64,000 nucleotides of DNA, from assembly GCF_026745355.1 (NCBI RefSeq), contig NC_079202.1, forward strand, positions 47,735,287-47,799,286, given 5' to 3'. How positions within the stretch are numbered: position 1 is the stretch's first letter; each line of letters starts with the position of its first letter. A program made the position numbers and the translations under genes. Below are positions 22,513 through 33,244 of this stretch, in pieces. Source of the DNA: Beta vulgaris subsp. vulgaris (lineage: Eukaryota > Streptophyta > Magnoliopsida > Caryophyllales > Amaranthaceae). Under the pieces are notes generated by a model that made no database searches, was not told where the DNA came from, and was given only the letters and a program-made list of their open reading frames with translations.

Positions 22513-23301
22513 GCTGAGGAGGTGGATGTCTATGAGCCATCCACATACAGGGAAGAAGTTACATGTACACAGTCTACCCATTGGCTTTCTGCAATGGAGG
22601 ATGAGATGGAGTCACTTCATAAAAACGAGACTAGGGAGCTTGTGCTTAAGCCTTTAGGGAGAAAATTGTTACTTGTAAATGGACTTTGAAGAAAATAGAA
22701 GGGATAGCATCTGCAGAATGGGCCAAGTATAAGGCTCGACTGGTTGCAAGAGGGCTAACAAAAAGGGAGGGTGCTACTAGCAATAGTTGCATATCTGGAT
22801 TTTGAGCTTGAGCAGCTAGATGTGAAAACAACTTTTCTACATGGAGAATTAGAGGAGGAGATATACATGGCTCGACCAGATGGTTTCCAGGTTTCGGGGA
22901 AGGAAAATTGTGTTTGCAAGTTGAAGAAGTCCTTATATGGGATAAAGCAATCTCCGAGGCAATGGTATAAGAAGTTTGATAGCTACATGATGAAGCCAAG
23001 CTACAACAGAAATTCATATGATTGTTGTGGGTATCACAACAAGTTGACAGATGGATCTTTCATCTACTTAGTATTGTATGTAGATGATGTGTTGATAGCT
23101 TCTAAGAACAAGTCGGATGTTGAAGGAGCTTCTTAGTGCTGAATTTGAGATGAAGGATCTCGGTGCAGCTCGGAAGATTTTGGGTATGGAGATTTATAGG
23201 GAGAGGGTTCAGAAGAAGCTTTTCTTGTCACAGAAAGGCTATATTGAGAAGATATTTTCAAGTTTTGCCATGTCAACAACGAAACCTAAAGATACTCCAA
23301 G
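22513..23301 (+). pseudogene. Copia-A reverse transcriptase
   Basis: Ty1-copia RT motifs in order: WLSAMEDEM, KYKARLVARG, LEQLDVKTTFLHGELEE, KKSLYGIKQSPRQWY and the catalytic YVDDVLIA (about 23081-23104). There are stops near 22687 and 22703, a deletion between the ARLVARG and LLAIVAYLD motifs that removes the usual FAPV segment, and a frame change near 23115. The hAT insertion at 23302 ends the block. Confidence 0.9.
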
Positions 23302-23930
23302 TAGAGATGGCAATGGGTAGGATCTGGACAGGGTCCTCTAGGATCCAGATCTATGTCCGTTTTTAGGCAAGAATCCAGATCCTATCCAAATTCATTGGGT
23401 AATAAGAATGAGGATCCAGATCCAGATTCGTATGGATCCTACGGATCCAGGTCCTAAACGTATCCAAAATGGATCCTTGTCTATTTTGTTAAACAACCCT
23501 AATTTTCACAATAATTAAAGATTATTAACAATAAAGTTATCTAACATCAACCAAAAATCACATTTAATTTCTGAAAAGTAACCATTGTAACCATTTACTA
23601 CTATTTAATTATCAAACTGTAGATTCTGAAAGATTAATAATTATCAACCGATTTTTCGAACTCAATAATCAAGTAAATTGCACATTAATTAGAATAATAA
23701 TTCGAAATTCAAGCATAAATCCGTTATTACATGTAGTAACTAATATTATAATATTAAATAATAATAGATCTGGATCTGGATAATTATTAAGGATCTGGTC
23801 CGGATCCGATTTTTCCAAAGAGGATCCAGATCCTACCCGGATCCATAGGGTCCAAAATTTGAGGATCCAGATCCATAAAAAATGAATTTGGATCCACGGA
23901 TCATTACCCACTACCATCTCTAACTCCAAA
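23294..23930. mobile_element. Small non-autonomous hAT element
   Basis: The element spans 23302-23922 (621 bp). The ends are tagagatggcaatgggta and (inverted) tagagatggtagtgggta; the 8-bp flanks are actccaag (23294-23301) and actccaaa (23923-23930). Gatccagatcc and ggatcc repeats fill both subterminal regions, the same motif set as in the 5.4-kb hAT at 32483-37926, so that element's transposase family is the likely mobiliser. Confidence 0.9.
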
Positions 23931-24657
23931 TGCTTCAAATAGTCATTTGTCCATTGCATTTGCACCTAAGTCTGCTAAGGAGAAGGAGTACATGAGTCGG
24001 GTTCCTTATGCTAGTGCAGTTGGGAGCTTGATGTATGCTATGGTTTGCACTAGGTCGAATCTTGCACATGCAGTCAGTGTTGTTAGTAGGTTCATGGGTG
24101 ATCTTGGTAAGGAGCATTTTCAGGCACTCAAGAGGATCTTTCAGTATCTTAGAGGTACGTCAGATGTTGGTCTTATTTACGGGGGTGATATGGCATGTTT
24201 AGTTGCAGGTTATTCAGATTCTGATTATGCTCGGGATGTGGATGGTAGGAGGGAGATCTATGGCTGGTTATGTATTCACTCTTAGTGGCTCTGTTGTGAG
24301 TTGGAAAGCGACTTTGCAGCCTAAAGTGACTTTGTCTACTACTGAGGCAGAGTATATGGCCTTTACAGAACCAGCTGAGGAAATCTAGTTAAAAGGGCTA
24401 GTTAGTGATTTCGATCTACATCATGATCAGGCGACGGTGTATTGAGATAGATTGAGTGCAATATGCTTGGCCAAGAATCAAGTTCATCATGAGAGGACTA
24501 ATCATATCGATGTCAGGTATCATTTTCTGAGGAGTGAGACAAGAATTAAGGTGAAGAAGGTAGGTACAACTGATAATCCTGCTGATATGTTCACCAAGCC
24601 GGTTCCGCAGAGTAAGTTTCAACATTGTTTAAACTTGCTCAATGTTCGTGATTTTTA
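23923..24657 (+). pseudogene. Copia-A RT end and RNase H
   Basis: YASAVGSLMYAMVCTR, FRYLRGTSD-like and LSTTEAEYMA motifs, then KNQVHHERTNHIDVRYHFLR, the end of Ty1-copia RNase H. One frame change near 24260 and stops near 24386 and 24442 interrupt it. A TAG at 24655-24657 matches the normal end of pol. Confidence 0.9.
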
Positions 24658-24797
24658 GTTGTCCTTGTGGGGAAAATCTTGGGTCCTTAGGGATTAATCT
24701 GGTTTGGTGTCTTTTGGGACAAATCAATTTGTAGAGAGATTCTGGGTGTGGTGATCAATGCATCTGTTCTCTGGTTTATTGTGAGAGGATTCAAGTC

Positions 24798-24809
24798 AAG
24801 GTGGAGATT
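24798..24809 (+). promoter_or_regulatory. Polypurine tract of Copia-A
   Basis: aaggtggagatt lies directly before the right LTR. The same sequence sits in the same place in Copia-B (51967-51978, minus strand). Confidence 0.8.
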
Positions 24810-25302
24810 TGTAAGAATAGTGTCTTGAATGTGTTCGACGAAATGCGTCGAAATTGATGAATTGGAGTACCGCCCGATCGGGCTCGAGACAAAGTTTTCA
24901 GCAGGTTGGTTTTGCAGGGCGCCGGATGCCATCGGGCGTGTTCGCCCGATCGGGTGCCCTAGCAAATTATGACCGGGGGTGGTCGCCTGATCGGGACCCG
25001 TGTGTCTTCTGGGTTTAGGAAAAGTTCAGCTCGGTCGGAGGAATGTCGCCTGACCCGATCGGACGGAGGCTCATATAACGCGGAAACGCGTTTTCAGACG
25101 TGGAGTATAAATAGGTTATTTATCTAATTGTTTTAGAATACGAATCTAGTCTAATTCTCTCTGTAAGCTGGTTTACTCACATAGTAAAATATTCTCGCTC
25201 TGCCCATGGACGTAGCCAAATTGGTGAACCACGTAAATCTGTTGTGTGTTTTTCATTGTTTTACATTCGATTATTTGTTTCTTTCTCAGGTCCGTTATAA
25301 CA
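24810..25302 (+). repeat. 3' LTR of Copia-A
   Basis: 493 bp, TGTAAGAATAG ... CCGTTATAACA, with TATA box tataaata at 25106-25113. The U3 holds repeated cccgatcggg-like palindromes and aaacgcgtttt upstream of the TATA box. Confidence 0.93.
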
Positions 25303-25439
25303 TAACTATTGTGAGAGTTTTAACTTAGAATTGAGTTAGCTAGAAAAACCTAGGTGACCCTCTAAGCCAACTTCTATTTGGCTCTACCATAGGAGTTGCT
25401 CTTATTTGAGTCAAATCTCGAACAAAAATATTACAAGTA

Positions 25440-25703
25440 TGTACTCCCGACGATTCCTAAAAATCTTTCTACTTTTATTTTTTTTTCACGCATGTTAATG
25501 CAAAACTTTAGACACTAATAATATATCTAATTATGAATTTGTAAAAATTATAAAAAGTAGATACTTATGGAATATATATTAAGACAAATCTAACAAGATT
25601 CAACATAATTATATTTTTTCTAGTTCTAAATTACAAACAAAGGTCAAAGTGACATTTGTGAATAATAAAAAAAAAGGATGATCTTCATAAATCGGAGGTG
25701 GTA
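25440..25703. mobile_element. Degenerate Stowaway MITE
   Basis: ctcccgacgattc ... aaatcggaggtg between TA dinucleotides, with the family's inner blocks (ttagacactaa, gcaaaac, aagacaaatctaacaag). It is more diverged than its neighbour. Confidence 0.6.
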
Positions 25704-25727
25704 CAATAGTTTACAAATGTTGTATTA

Positions 25728-25990
25728 TACTCCCTATGGACTTTACTAGTTCACCCCTTTCTTTGGGACACATTTGCTGTGACACTAATTTGAACCTTAA
25801 TATCTCTAATTTTCGATAAGCAAAAATTACAAAAAGTTGATATTTGGATAAAACACGTTGAGACGAATCCAACAAAATCTCACATGACTATATTTTTCCT
25901 TAAATACAAATTACAAGAGATAGTCAAAGTCATGTATGTGAATAGTGTCAAAAGTCAAAACGGGTAAACTAATAAAGATTGGAGGGAGTA
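25728..25990. mobile_element. Stowaway MITE
   Basis: ctccctatggactttact ... aataaagattggagggag (25730-25988), TA on both sides. Inner blocks match the other Stowaways (gagacgaatccaacaa, tcacatgactatat). Confidence 0.8.
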
Positions 25991-26395
25991 GTTTACTAGA
26001 AAATTATGCATGCGATGTATGCCTTTTTTTTTTTTTTTTTACTTTTTTAAGCATAAATTTTAGCAATTTTGGGCTTAAACAAGAGTAAAAATTTGAACAT
26101 TAGATATTTTTCTCTTGGCTAAATTTCTTAGGTTAAGCATCTATCACTTAACCCTTCTTTTATCAATTTTTTTTACTTATTTTTTCTTTTAGATGTTTAA
26201 AATAAATTAGATGAACGATAAAAGAATGTTAAGTTGCTTTTTTTAGGATTTCTTATGTTGTATTAATATTGTCTTTTGTATTAAATAAATTATTTCATTT
26301 TGTTATTGATTGAATTTTCCGTTTTGATGTAATACTTGAATGTATTTGTAAATTGATTAATAAGATATTTGATTGATGTAATAATCCTTTTTACT
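25991..26395. other. Intergenic, T-rich
   Basis: Contains a long T tract at 26025-26040. Nothing else is recognised. Confidence 0.5.
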
Positions 26396-26404
26396 TTTTC
26401 AGAA

Positions 26405-26545
26405 TAATTTTTTTTAACAAGGTAAGGAGAAACCTCGACAAGTTTGGATAATAAAGGGAATCCCAACTTGTCAAGGGTGATAATTGATCTCATGACCTCC
26501 TGGAACCGGGAGAGGCTCTAATAACCACTAGACTATCCTTCACTC
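26405..26545 (-). mobile_element. tRNA-derived SINE
   Basis: Read on the minus strand: box A gatagtctagtggttatta, box B-like ggtcatgagatcaatt, and a 3' end in aaaaaaaatt at about 26405-26415. The gene-like B box has drifted from GGTTCGA. Confidence 0.55.
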
Positions 26546-26696
26546 TCTTTTTCAGCATAAATGTACTTCTTATAGTCAAAGTTTTCTTTTTGGTGGTTCA
26601 ATTATAACTTGATTGCACTCAATATTTAAGTTAATTTTTTTATATTATATTTGCGTTTGACTTTTTTTCCTTTTCTAAGTGATAGTTGATTTACTA

Positions 26697-27859
26697 ATCT
26701 TTATTATATAAGTGAAGGGGGGAGCGATGGTGTCCTCTTGAGAAAATACTTCTATATCCCTTAACTTAACATTTTAAAAATTTGTTTATTGAAATTTTTA
26801 CATTGATTCCTAATTTGTAATTATTTTAAAAACTATCTTAATTAGTCTTTAATCAATCTCTTAAATGATCCAATAAAAAAATCAATGTTACATTCTTCAA
26901 TTAGTCCTTAATTAAGTCCTTAATTGATTCAATTTTTTTTTTCTAAATAAAAAAACTTGCCAAATTAGCGATCTTAATTAGAAAATTCATCCTCAATTCA
27001 TTAATTCACCCATATATTCATCAATTTTCTCATGCACAAATAAATAATAATATTTTAACAATTTATAGAAATCTTCTCATAAATCCATGAATTTCACTTA
27101 ATTGATGGGTATATAAATGCCCGTATTCTCTTCTTCTATTCCACTATCAAACTTCTCTCTCCTTTTTTTTTTCTTTTGTGATGTAAATATTGTGTTTGCA
27201 ACTAACTATTTTCTATCTTGAATTAGTCGGTGATGCCTCTTATCCCTATGAAATACTATATTATAAAACACCATCATCGTCGTCAATTATTACAATCACC
27301 ATGACATATGTGTTGATCTTACTTCACACTCTTAATCCATCCTTTATTTAGTTTTTAATAAATTATGTAATTTTATATTTTGTAAATTCCTTTTTAATTT
27401 TTGGTAATTTTATATTATCATTTGTTTATCATTATCTCAATGTGTTGTAATTTCTATTTTTTACATGAAATTCCATCAATCGACATTTTTTAACACTTAA
27501 ATTTTAGTACTAATAATAGAAAGTTATTTCACACATTGCGTGCAATTTAGGCTATATCTCTATTATATATGGCAACATGAATGGGATATAAAAATAGAAA
27601 AGTAAAAAATAAAAAGAGATGTAACTACCTAATTTATCAAAAAAAAAAGAAGAAGAAGGCACAACAAAAATAAGGAAGTACGAATTTACAACACACATTT
27701 ACTTCCGTCCCAACTAAATTTTTGGAAAAATTATAAAATCCTTGATTTAGTTCGACAAACTGATTAAAAATTAAAAAAATCCTAATTTATTATATGTAAT
27801 TAACAATTAATTGAATTCTCTACATGTTTTCGTATGCATCGCGTGTATATAAGGCTAGT
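26697..27859 (+). mobile_element. Non-autonomous Helitron
   Basis: The 5' end is TCTTTATTATATAAGTG (26698) and the 3' end tatgcatcgcgtgtatataaggCTAG (27858), in host A...T. The 3' hairpin is cgtatgcatcgcgtg-like. A second 5' terminus (TCTCTATTATATA at 27557) directly follows a degenerate 3' end (cattgcgtgcaatttaggctat), so a second Helitron may be inserted in or next to the first. No Rep/helicase is present. Confidence 0.65.
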
Positions 27860-28095
27860 GGACATTTAAGTAAATTTATAGGGGAAAACCATAACTTTTC
27901 CTTCCCTTATACTATTAAACACTAAATTATAGTTAAGAGGAAAAATAATGTTGTATATGTAACTACCCATGCTACATGTGTATTTAGTCATGTGAAGTAT
28001 TATATTTACCCATAGGGTATAGCCGTATAGGCAAATCAATTAATGTTCTACATTTATTTACAAATATTATATTGTAGTTTATAAATATTGTATTG
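27860..28095. other. Intergenic, AT-rich
   Basis: No gene or repeat recognised. Confidence 0.5.
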
Positions 28096-28344
28096 TATTT
28101 CCTGTATTTTTTATATCGTTCTCACTTAGAATCTTGACACTATTCATACTTAGAGAGAATTTTCTCATTTTTTTCAATTTATGAGAAAAACTATAATCAT
28201 GTGGGGTCTTGTTTGGTTCGTCTCAGTACATTATTAATATTCAATCGTTATAATTTTTACTTATATATAATGGAATATATTTAAGTTCAAAGATGTGCAT
28301 TGGGAGATGTGCATATGAGAAAGATAAAAAAAACAGAGGGAGTA
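28096..28344. mobile_element. Stowaway MITE, inverted copy
   Basis: The right end ataaaaaaaacagagggag is perfect and flanked by TA. The left end (tttcctgtattttttatat) has drifted. The inner sequence is the reverse complement of the Stowaway at 13476-13733 and very close to it. Confidence 0.75.
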
Positions 28345-28676
28345 GTTTATAAATGTATATTCAAATACATTGATTTACTAAAATGTCCCTAATATGCGTT
28401 AGAGTAATTCATAAGTGTTCATGATTGGGCACTATCCTTTTGAAGCGGGTTGAGAACAATGCAAACGCTCGTCTTACTTTAGAGTATTTGGGGAATAAAA
28501 AGCTTATCATGTTTCTTAAAACAAAATTCGTATTACTTTTTCAAGATAATTTTATTTAAATTTGTGAAAGAAGATTGTGTGAATGATTAGTAAAGAAGTG
28601 GAAAAACTTGATGCAACCCAATAACTCATTTGAACATAACACGAAATTAGAGAGTTCCGATAAAAAAAAATTCAAC
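28345..28676. other. Intergenic
   Basis: No gene or repeat recognised. Confidence 0.5.
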
Positions 28677-28677
28677 C

Positions 28678-31058
28678 TTTTTTTTTTTTTTGACATCAAA
28701 GTATCTTACAAAACAACATTACTCTAGATTAATTCTACTACTACGGCAAATAAGCGCCAGCTTGTGACCTTCCTGGTCCCTACTGACCTTCATTAGTCGA
28801 CATCGTTGTATTAGCCCCACCTCTGCTCGTATGGCATTGAGAGTGTGGTGGATGGTAATGTCATCTTCTGATTTGGACCCCAGTAGAGTCACTAGTAAAG
28901 TCGAATCTGTAAGTATCAAGATGTTTGTGAGAGTCAGGGCACAGGCCCATTTGATGGCAGCAAAGCAAGCCTCAGTCTCCGTGCGAAGAGCGGAGGCAGC
29001 GAGTAGGAAGCGTCCTTGACTTTGGGGTGGTCGTAGGCATTGTGTTGCCACCCAAGCAGCCCCTCCATACCCCGTTGATTTATCCCAGGAGCCATCAATC
29101 TGAATCACGACTTCCGGGTTTGCACCTGGTAAGTTTCCAAGATTGATAGTGAAGAAACCCGGAGGATGTCCATAGTTGGGGGCAGGAGGAGGAATCAGCG
29201 GCGGCCGATCTTCTTCAATAAACTTGGAATGTTGGAGATGAATATCCCTTATATGAGTGCGGAAGACCTCTTCTGTGGCTCGAATGTTGCGAAAGACCTG
29301 GCCATTCCTAGTCTTCCATATTGCCCACAAGGTACCGATGAACTTTGGGAGTCGTAGGCCCCCCATCCCATCTTCCTTTATGAATTTTTCCATCCAGTAT
29401 TCAATCCAATTTGCCAGAGACAGCGTATGTTGTGTGACGGGTTGAACCCGGAGGTCAGATCCCTCCCATGCCTCAATGGCAAGAGGGCAGAACCTGAAGA
29501 TGTGCTGATCGTCTTCATTATCATGTAAACACGTTGCACACTGGGATTGAGTCGTAATACCTCGATAATGGAGATTGGAAGAAGTGGCCAAACTATTATG
29601 CCATAATTTCCAGATGAAGAGTTTCCATTTTGGCATGATGTTCATACCCCAGAGGTGGCGAAAGAATGTCAGTCCTACTGGAGATGTCATGCTGTAGATT
29701 TCATTTTGCTGGTGATGTAGAAGTATTCCATAACCCGACTTTGTGGAGTAATTACCTGAACGAGTGAAAGGCCAGTAATATCGATCTTTTATATCCGAAC
29801 GGTATGGTAATTCCATAATTTGTATCATACGAGCATCCAAAGGGAGAAAGAACCTATTAATCATTATCGAATTCCACCCCTGGTTATCTGGAAGTATGAG
29901 ATCTGCCACACTTAATTTCGCAACTGTCCTAATGTTGACGTTGTCTCTAAAGAGTGGGACCTTACCACTCGCCCAGGGTTGAGACGCCGCATGAATAGAC
30001 CTACCATTACCTACTTTCCAAACACAAAGCGCTTGCATAGCTTGGCTAGCCTTAAGAATGCCTCGTCTATCTAGCGATATTTTATGTTTTGAATTCTGTA
30101 TCCAAGAATCTTGCTGGTTCGACGATCGAAAAACCCGGGAAAGTAGGAGTTGGGGATGTTGGATGATGCGCCAAACCTGCTTCATGAGTAAAGCCTTATT
30201 GAAGCACCCCACATTTCGTATGCCAAGTCCTCCCTGTCCCCGAGGTTGCTGTAAAACCTCTTTGCCTTTCCAATGAATCCCTATTTGGTGATTGTTTTTC
30301 CAAAAAAACCTAGCCAACATAGCATCCAACTTGTTGGCAATAGTTGTCGGGATAGGGAGGACGGCTAGCTGATGCATTATAGTGGCCACCAGAATTGAGT
30401 TTATAATGATAAGCTTGGAGGGTTGGGAAAGATGTTTATAATTCCATCGAGCAATTTTTTCTGACACTATATCTAGAAGAGGAGTAAAATGTTGAACCTT
30501 TGATCCCTGAATGTCTCTGGGAGTTCCCAAATACGAACCCAACGATATTTTGTCTTCCATCTGCAACAGATCTTTGTATTTTTGACGTTGTTCTATAGGG
30601 ATATTAGGGCTGAATTTCACGAAAGATTTCTAACGATTTATCATCTGACCCGAAATCAGACAAAACCGGGATACCACAGAATTAACGGCATGGCAGGCCT
30701 TTTCTGAAGCTTTGAAGAAGAAGAGCGCATCATCTGCGAAGAATAGGTGAGAGATTGTCTGCCCTTGTTTACCTATTTTTATCCCCTGAAATTGTCTTAT
30801 GTCCGTTCTCAGCGAGGTCATTCGAGAAAGAATGTCCATACAGAAGAGAAAAAGATACGGAGATAACGGGTCCCCCTGTCTGAGGCCACATCGAGGATTA
30901 AATGTTGTAGTTACTGTCCCATTGATTAGTAGACGATAAGAGACAGTTGCAATGCATTGCTGGATTAATTGTACCCAGGCACTAGGGAAGCCATAAGCTT
31001 GTAGAATCTTTAAAATGAACAGCCAGCTAACTCTGTTGTAGGCTTTATTCAACTTTTA
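28678..31058 (-). mobile_element. 5'-truncated LINE
   Basis: A T run at 28678-28691 is the poly(A) tail on the minus strand. The upstream end breaks off inside RT at about 31055, so endonuclease and ORF1 are missing, the usual result of incomplete target-primed reverse transcription. A convincing target duplication was not found; attcaac occurs at both ends but is short. Confidence 0.88.
28719..31052 (-). pseudogene. LINE reverse transcriptase and RNase H (partial)
   Basis: Read from 31052 downward: NKAYNRVSW, CGLRQGDPLSPY, the catalytic FADDA, then the RT thumb, zf-RVT (about 29500-29650) and RNase H (QIDGSWD near 29100, ILTDSTLL, terminal HKLALICRSSRI). A single in-frame TAG at 30632-30630 (CAG to TAG type) splits it; the frame is otherwise open for about 775 codons. 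It belongs to a different LINE family from the element at 15178, which has FADDS. Confidence 0.92.
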
Positions 31059-31370
31059 CAGTGAAATGATGGACCTGATACAATTTAGTTATTAAACGAG
31101 TTGGAATAAGACTGAAATTTCATACACAAACCGAACGCAAAACATGTTTAACTATCAAAGTATCCATAGTTTGACTTATAAAAACTCAGAGCACTTTTTT
31201 TCTAAATAAAATTTTGTTCTTGTTTTTGTATCATGTATTCATGTTCATTTGAATTGATTTTCATACACATCACGTGGATTAAGTGAGGCCAAACTAATTT
31301 GTTTGGTTTATCTATGTAACCATGTTCGATAATCAAGTTTTAGAAATGGGACAGTGGATTAAAGATTGCG
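31059..31370. other. Intergenic
   Basis: No gene or repeat recognised. Confidence 0.5.
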
Positions 31371-31373
31371 GCC

Positions 31374-31488
31374 TAGTTTGGCACTAGCGTTTGAGGTAGC
31401 GGTTAGCAGTTTGACAAGATTAAAATACTACTTAAGAAAATTATGAGTGTTTGGTAAGGTAGTTGTTGTAGTAGCAGACTAGCAGGCA
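31374..31488 (+). mobile_element. Possible left end of a split MITE (partner 38275-38430)
   Basis: gcctagtttggcactagcgt with ggtagcggttagcag inside. The inverted right piece at 38275-38430 reads gcatgtttggcaaaactagcggtt...agctgtta. The two halves may be one element opened by the insertions between them. Confidence 0.35.
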
Positions 31489-31848
31489 GTGGCGGATCTA
31501 GGAATTGAACCACGTGGGTTGGAACTTATTTAAACATAGAACAAAAACTAGTCTTATATGCACGCGAAGCGTACGGCAAAATTTTACTATTAATACTTAT
31601 AATCCAAGGTGTTAAAAATACTTGTAGTGATTTGGCTAATAAATTATTAATGATATTAATGATTAACAACTCAAAAATCAATAAGATCTTTGTGATATAG
31701 TTTGGCATATACAATTTTTTTTTAAAAGGGGAACTAAATAAATGGGGAACTAAATCAGATTTATTTTCAAATTAATGTATTAGTACTTGGTGGGACTTGG
31801 GAGGGGAGTATTTGTGAATAAGAAAAGCTAGAAAAAGGAGTATAAAGG

Positions 31849-32214
31849 CTCCGTTTGGTAGGGTGTAAAATATTTTCGATGAAAATGAGTTTTCCTTTTC
31901 CTTTCATTTTCCGTTGTTTGGTTTGAAAAGGGGTGTAAAACAAGATTTCCATCAAGGGGGCTTTAGGTGAAAATCATTTTCCTTTCAAAAAGAATGGAAA
32001 ACACATTTTCCTCCCTCTTCCTAAGCAACCTTTTACTATCCTCTTATCCATCCTCTCCCTTCCCCTTCCATTTTTCTCTTTTCCATAATTTTTTTTTTAC
32101 ATTGAACCAAACAAAGAAAAATTAGCTTTACATTTGAATTTTTCATTGTAAAATGTTTTACATGAAAAATCATTTTACATTGAAAATGTTTTACATCCAA
32201 CCAAACGGAGCCTA
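31849..32214. mobile_element. MITE with ggctccgtttggt terminal repeats
   Basis: Left aggctccgtttggtaggg and inverted right aggctccgtttggttgga match closely, and the next ~20 bp (tgtaaaatattttc / tgtaaaacattttc) also pair. Many gaaaat/attttc motifs lie inside. The target duplication is not clear, so the superfamily is left open. Confidence 0.75.
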
Positions 32215-32284
32215 AAAGTAAAAGATAAAATAAAACCAAGTATTTAAAAAAAAAGTTGTAGTTACTAAAAAGTAAAAACTGAAG

Positions 32285-32410
32285 GGAGGGAGAAAAAACT
32301 AAAAAAAAATGCTCTACTTGTGGTTCGATCCCGCGACCTAAAAAGGCACACTAAAGATTTTAGTTGCGGACACCACTAAGCCAACTACATTTCATTTAAA
32401 TCAGATGGGC
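32285..32410 (-). mobile_element. tRNA-derived SINE
   Basis: On the minus strand box A is gttggcttagtggtgtccgc and box B aggtcgcgggatcgaacc. Limits are approximate. Confidence 0.55.
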
Positions 32411-33244
32411 GGTTTTTTTTATATACTATTTTAGTTTTCCTATAACTTTCAGTTTTTTTCGCAGATCAACGTGGTTTCAGTGTAGGGATGGCAACGGGTC
32501 GGATCTGGACCGAGTCAAGGTGGACCCGGATCCAGATCCGTTTTCAGACCCTGGATCCAGATCCGACCCGGATCCGTCGGGTCTAAGAAAGCTGGACCCA
32601 GATCCGACGGATCCTGCGGATCCGGGTCCAAAACGGGTCCAAAACGGATCCGGCTTATTTCATGCAATTTCACCTACTTTATGATATTAAAATGATTTCC
32701 AAAGGCGATTAAAATGATTTCCGAAGCGTTGAAACGCTAATTGTTCACATCTCCAAGACTCCAACGGATGGAAGATCAATTTCATTACAACTAAGAAATA
32801 GAAAAACCAATAAAACTACAATAAATTGTACACAAATGTCTTCCCAATAACCATCCGAATAATATAATTAAAAAGTAACAAAGTAACAACAACATCTCAT
32901 CATGAAACGTTCATCTCCCACACTTCCATTTCCCAAGAGCTCTAATCTTCATCACTACTAATATCATCAACATCCTACAACATAAAACCAACCAACAAAA
33001 ATTTATTAAAAAAATCTATGATATCATATTTGTAAATATAATATGTAAATAATAAATTTCTTAGCATTACCATGTCAATAATATCTATCATTTCCGCATC
33101 ATCCTCACAATCTTCATTAATAGTGGAACAAGCATGAGTTCCTTCAAGGGTGTCTTTATCATAAAGAAAAAAAACAAAAAAAATTAGATAATAATATCAA
33201 TTACAAAATAAGAGGGAGAACCATAAGTATATACGACTTATAAA

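Larger units (their letters stand above)
12443..25307 (+). mobile_element. Ty1-copia retrotransposon (Copia-A) with nested insertions
   Basis: The element runs from TG at 12448 to CA at 25302 and has a perfect 5-bp target duplication, taact, at 12443-12447 and 25303-25307. It has two related LTRs, a polypurine tract before the right LTR, and gag, protease, integrase, RT and RNase H pieces in the Ty1-copia order. Its coding DNA is interrupted by a CACTA fragment (12903-14035), a LINE (15178-20819), a CACTA element (21066-22509) and a small hAT (23302-23922), all later events. Stops, frameshifts and deletions in gag-pol show that it is dead. Over the first ~113 aligned LTR bases I count 10 mismatches by eye, which suggests an old insertion. 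Without the inserts the element would be roughly 4 kb. Confidence 0.93.

Noticed and set aside
28678..31058. Target duplication attcaac for the truncated LINE
   Set aside because: Seven AT-rich bases, and the right copy overlaps LINE coding sequence; chance is likely.
31489..32482. A cagtggcggatct-type hAT element
   Set aside because: The left end resembles a common plant hAT terminus, but no matching right end was found.
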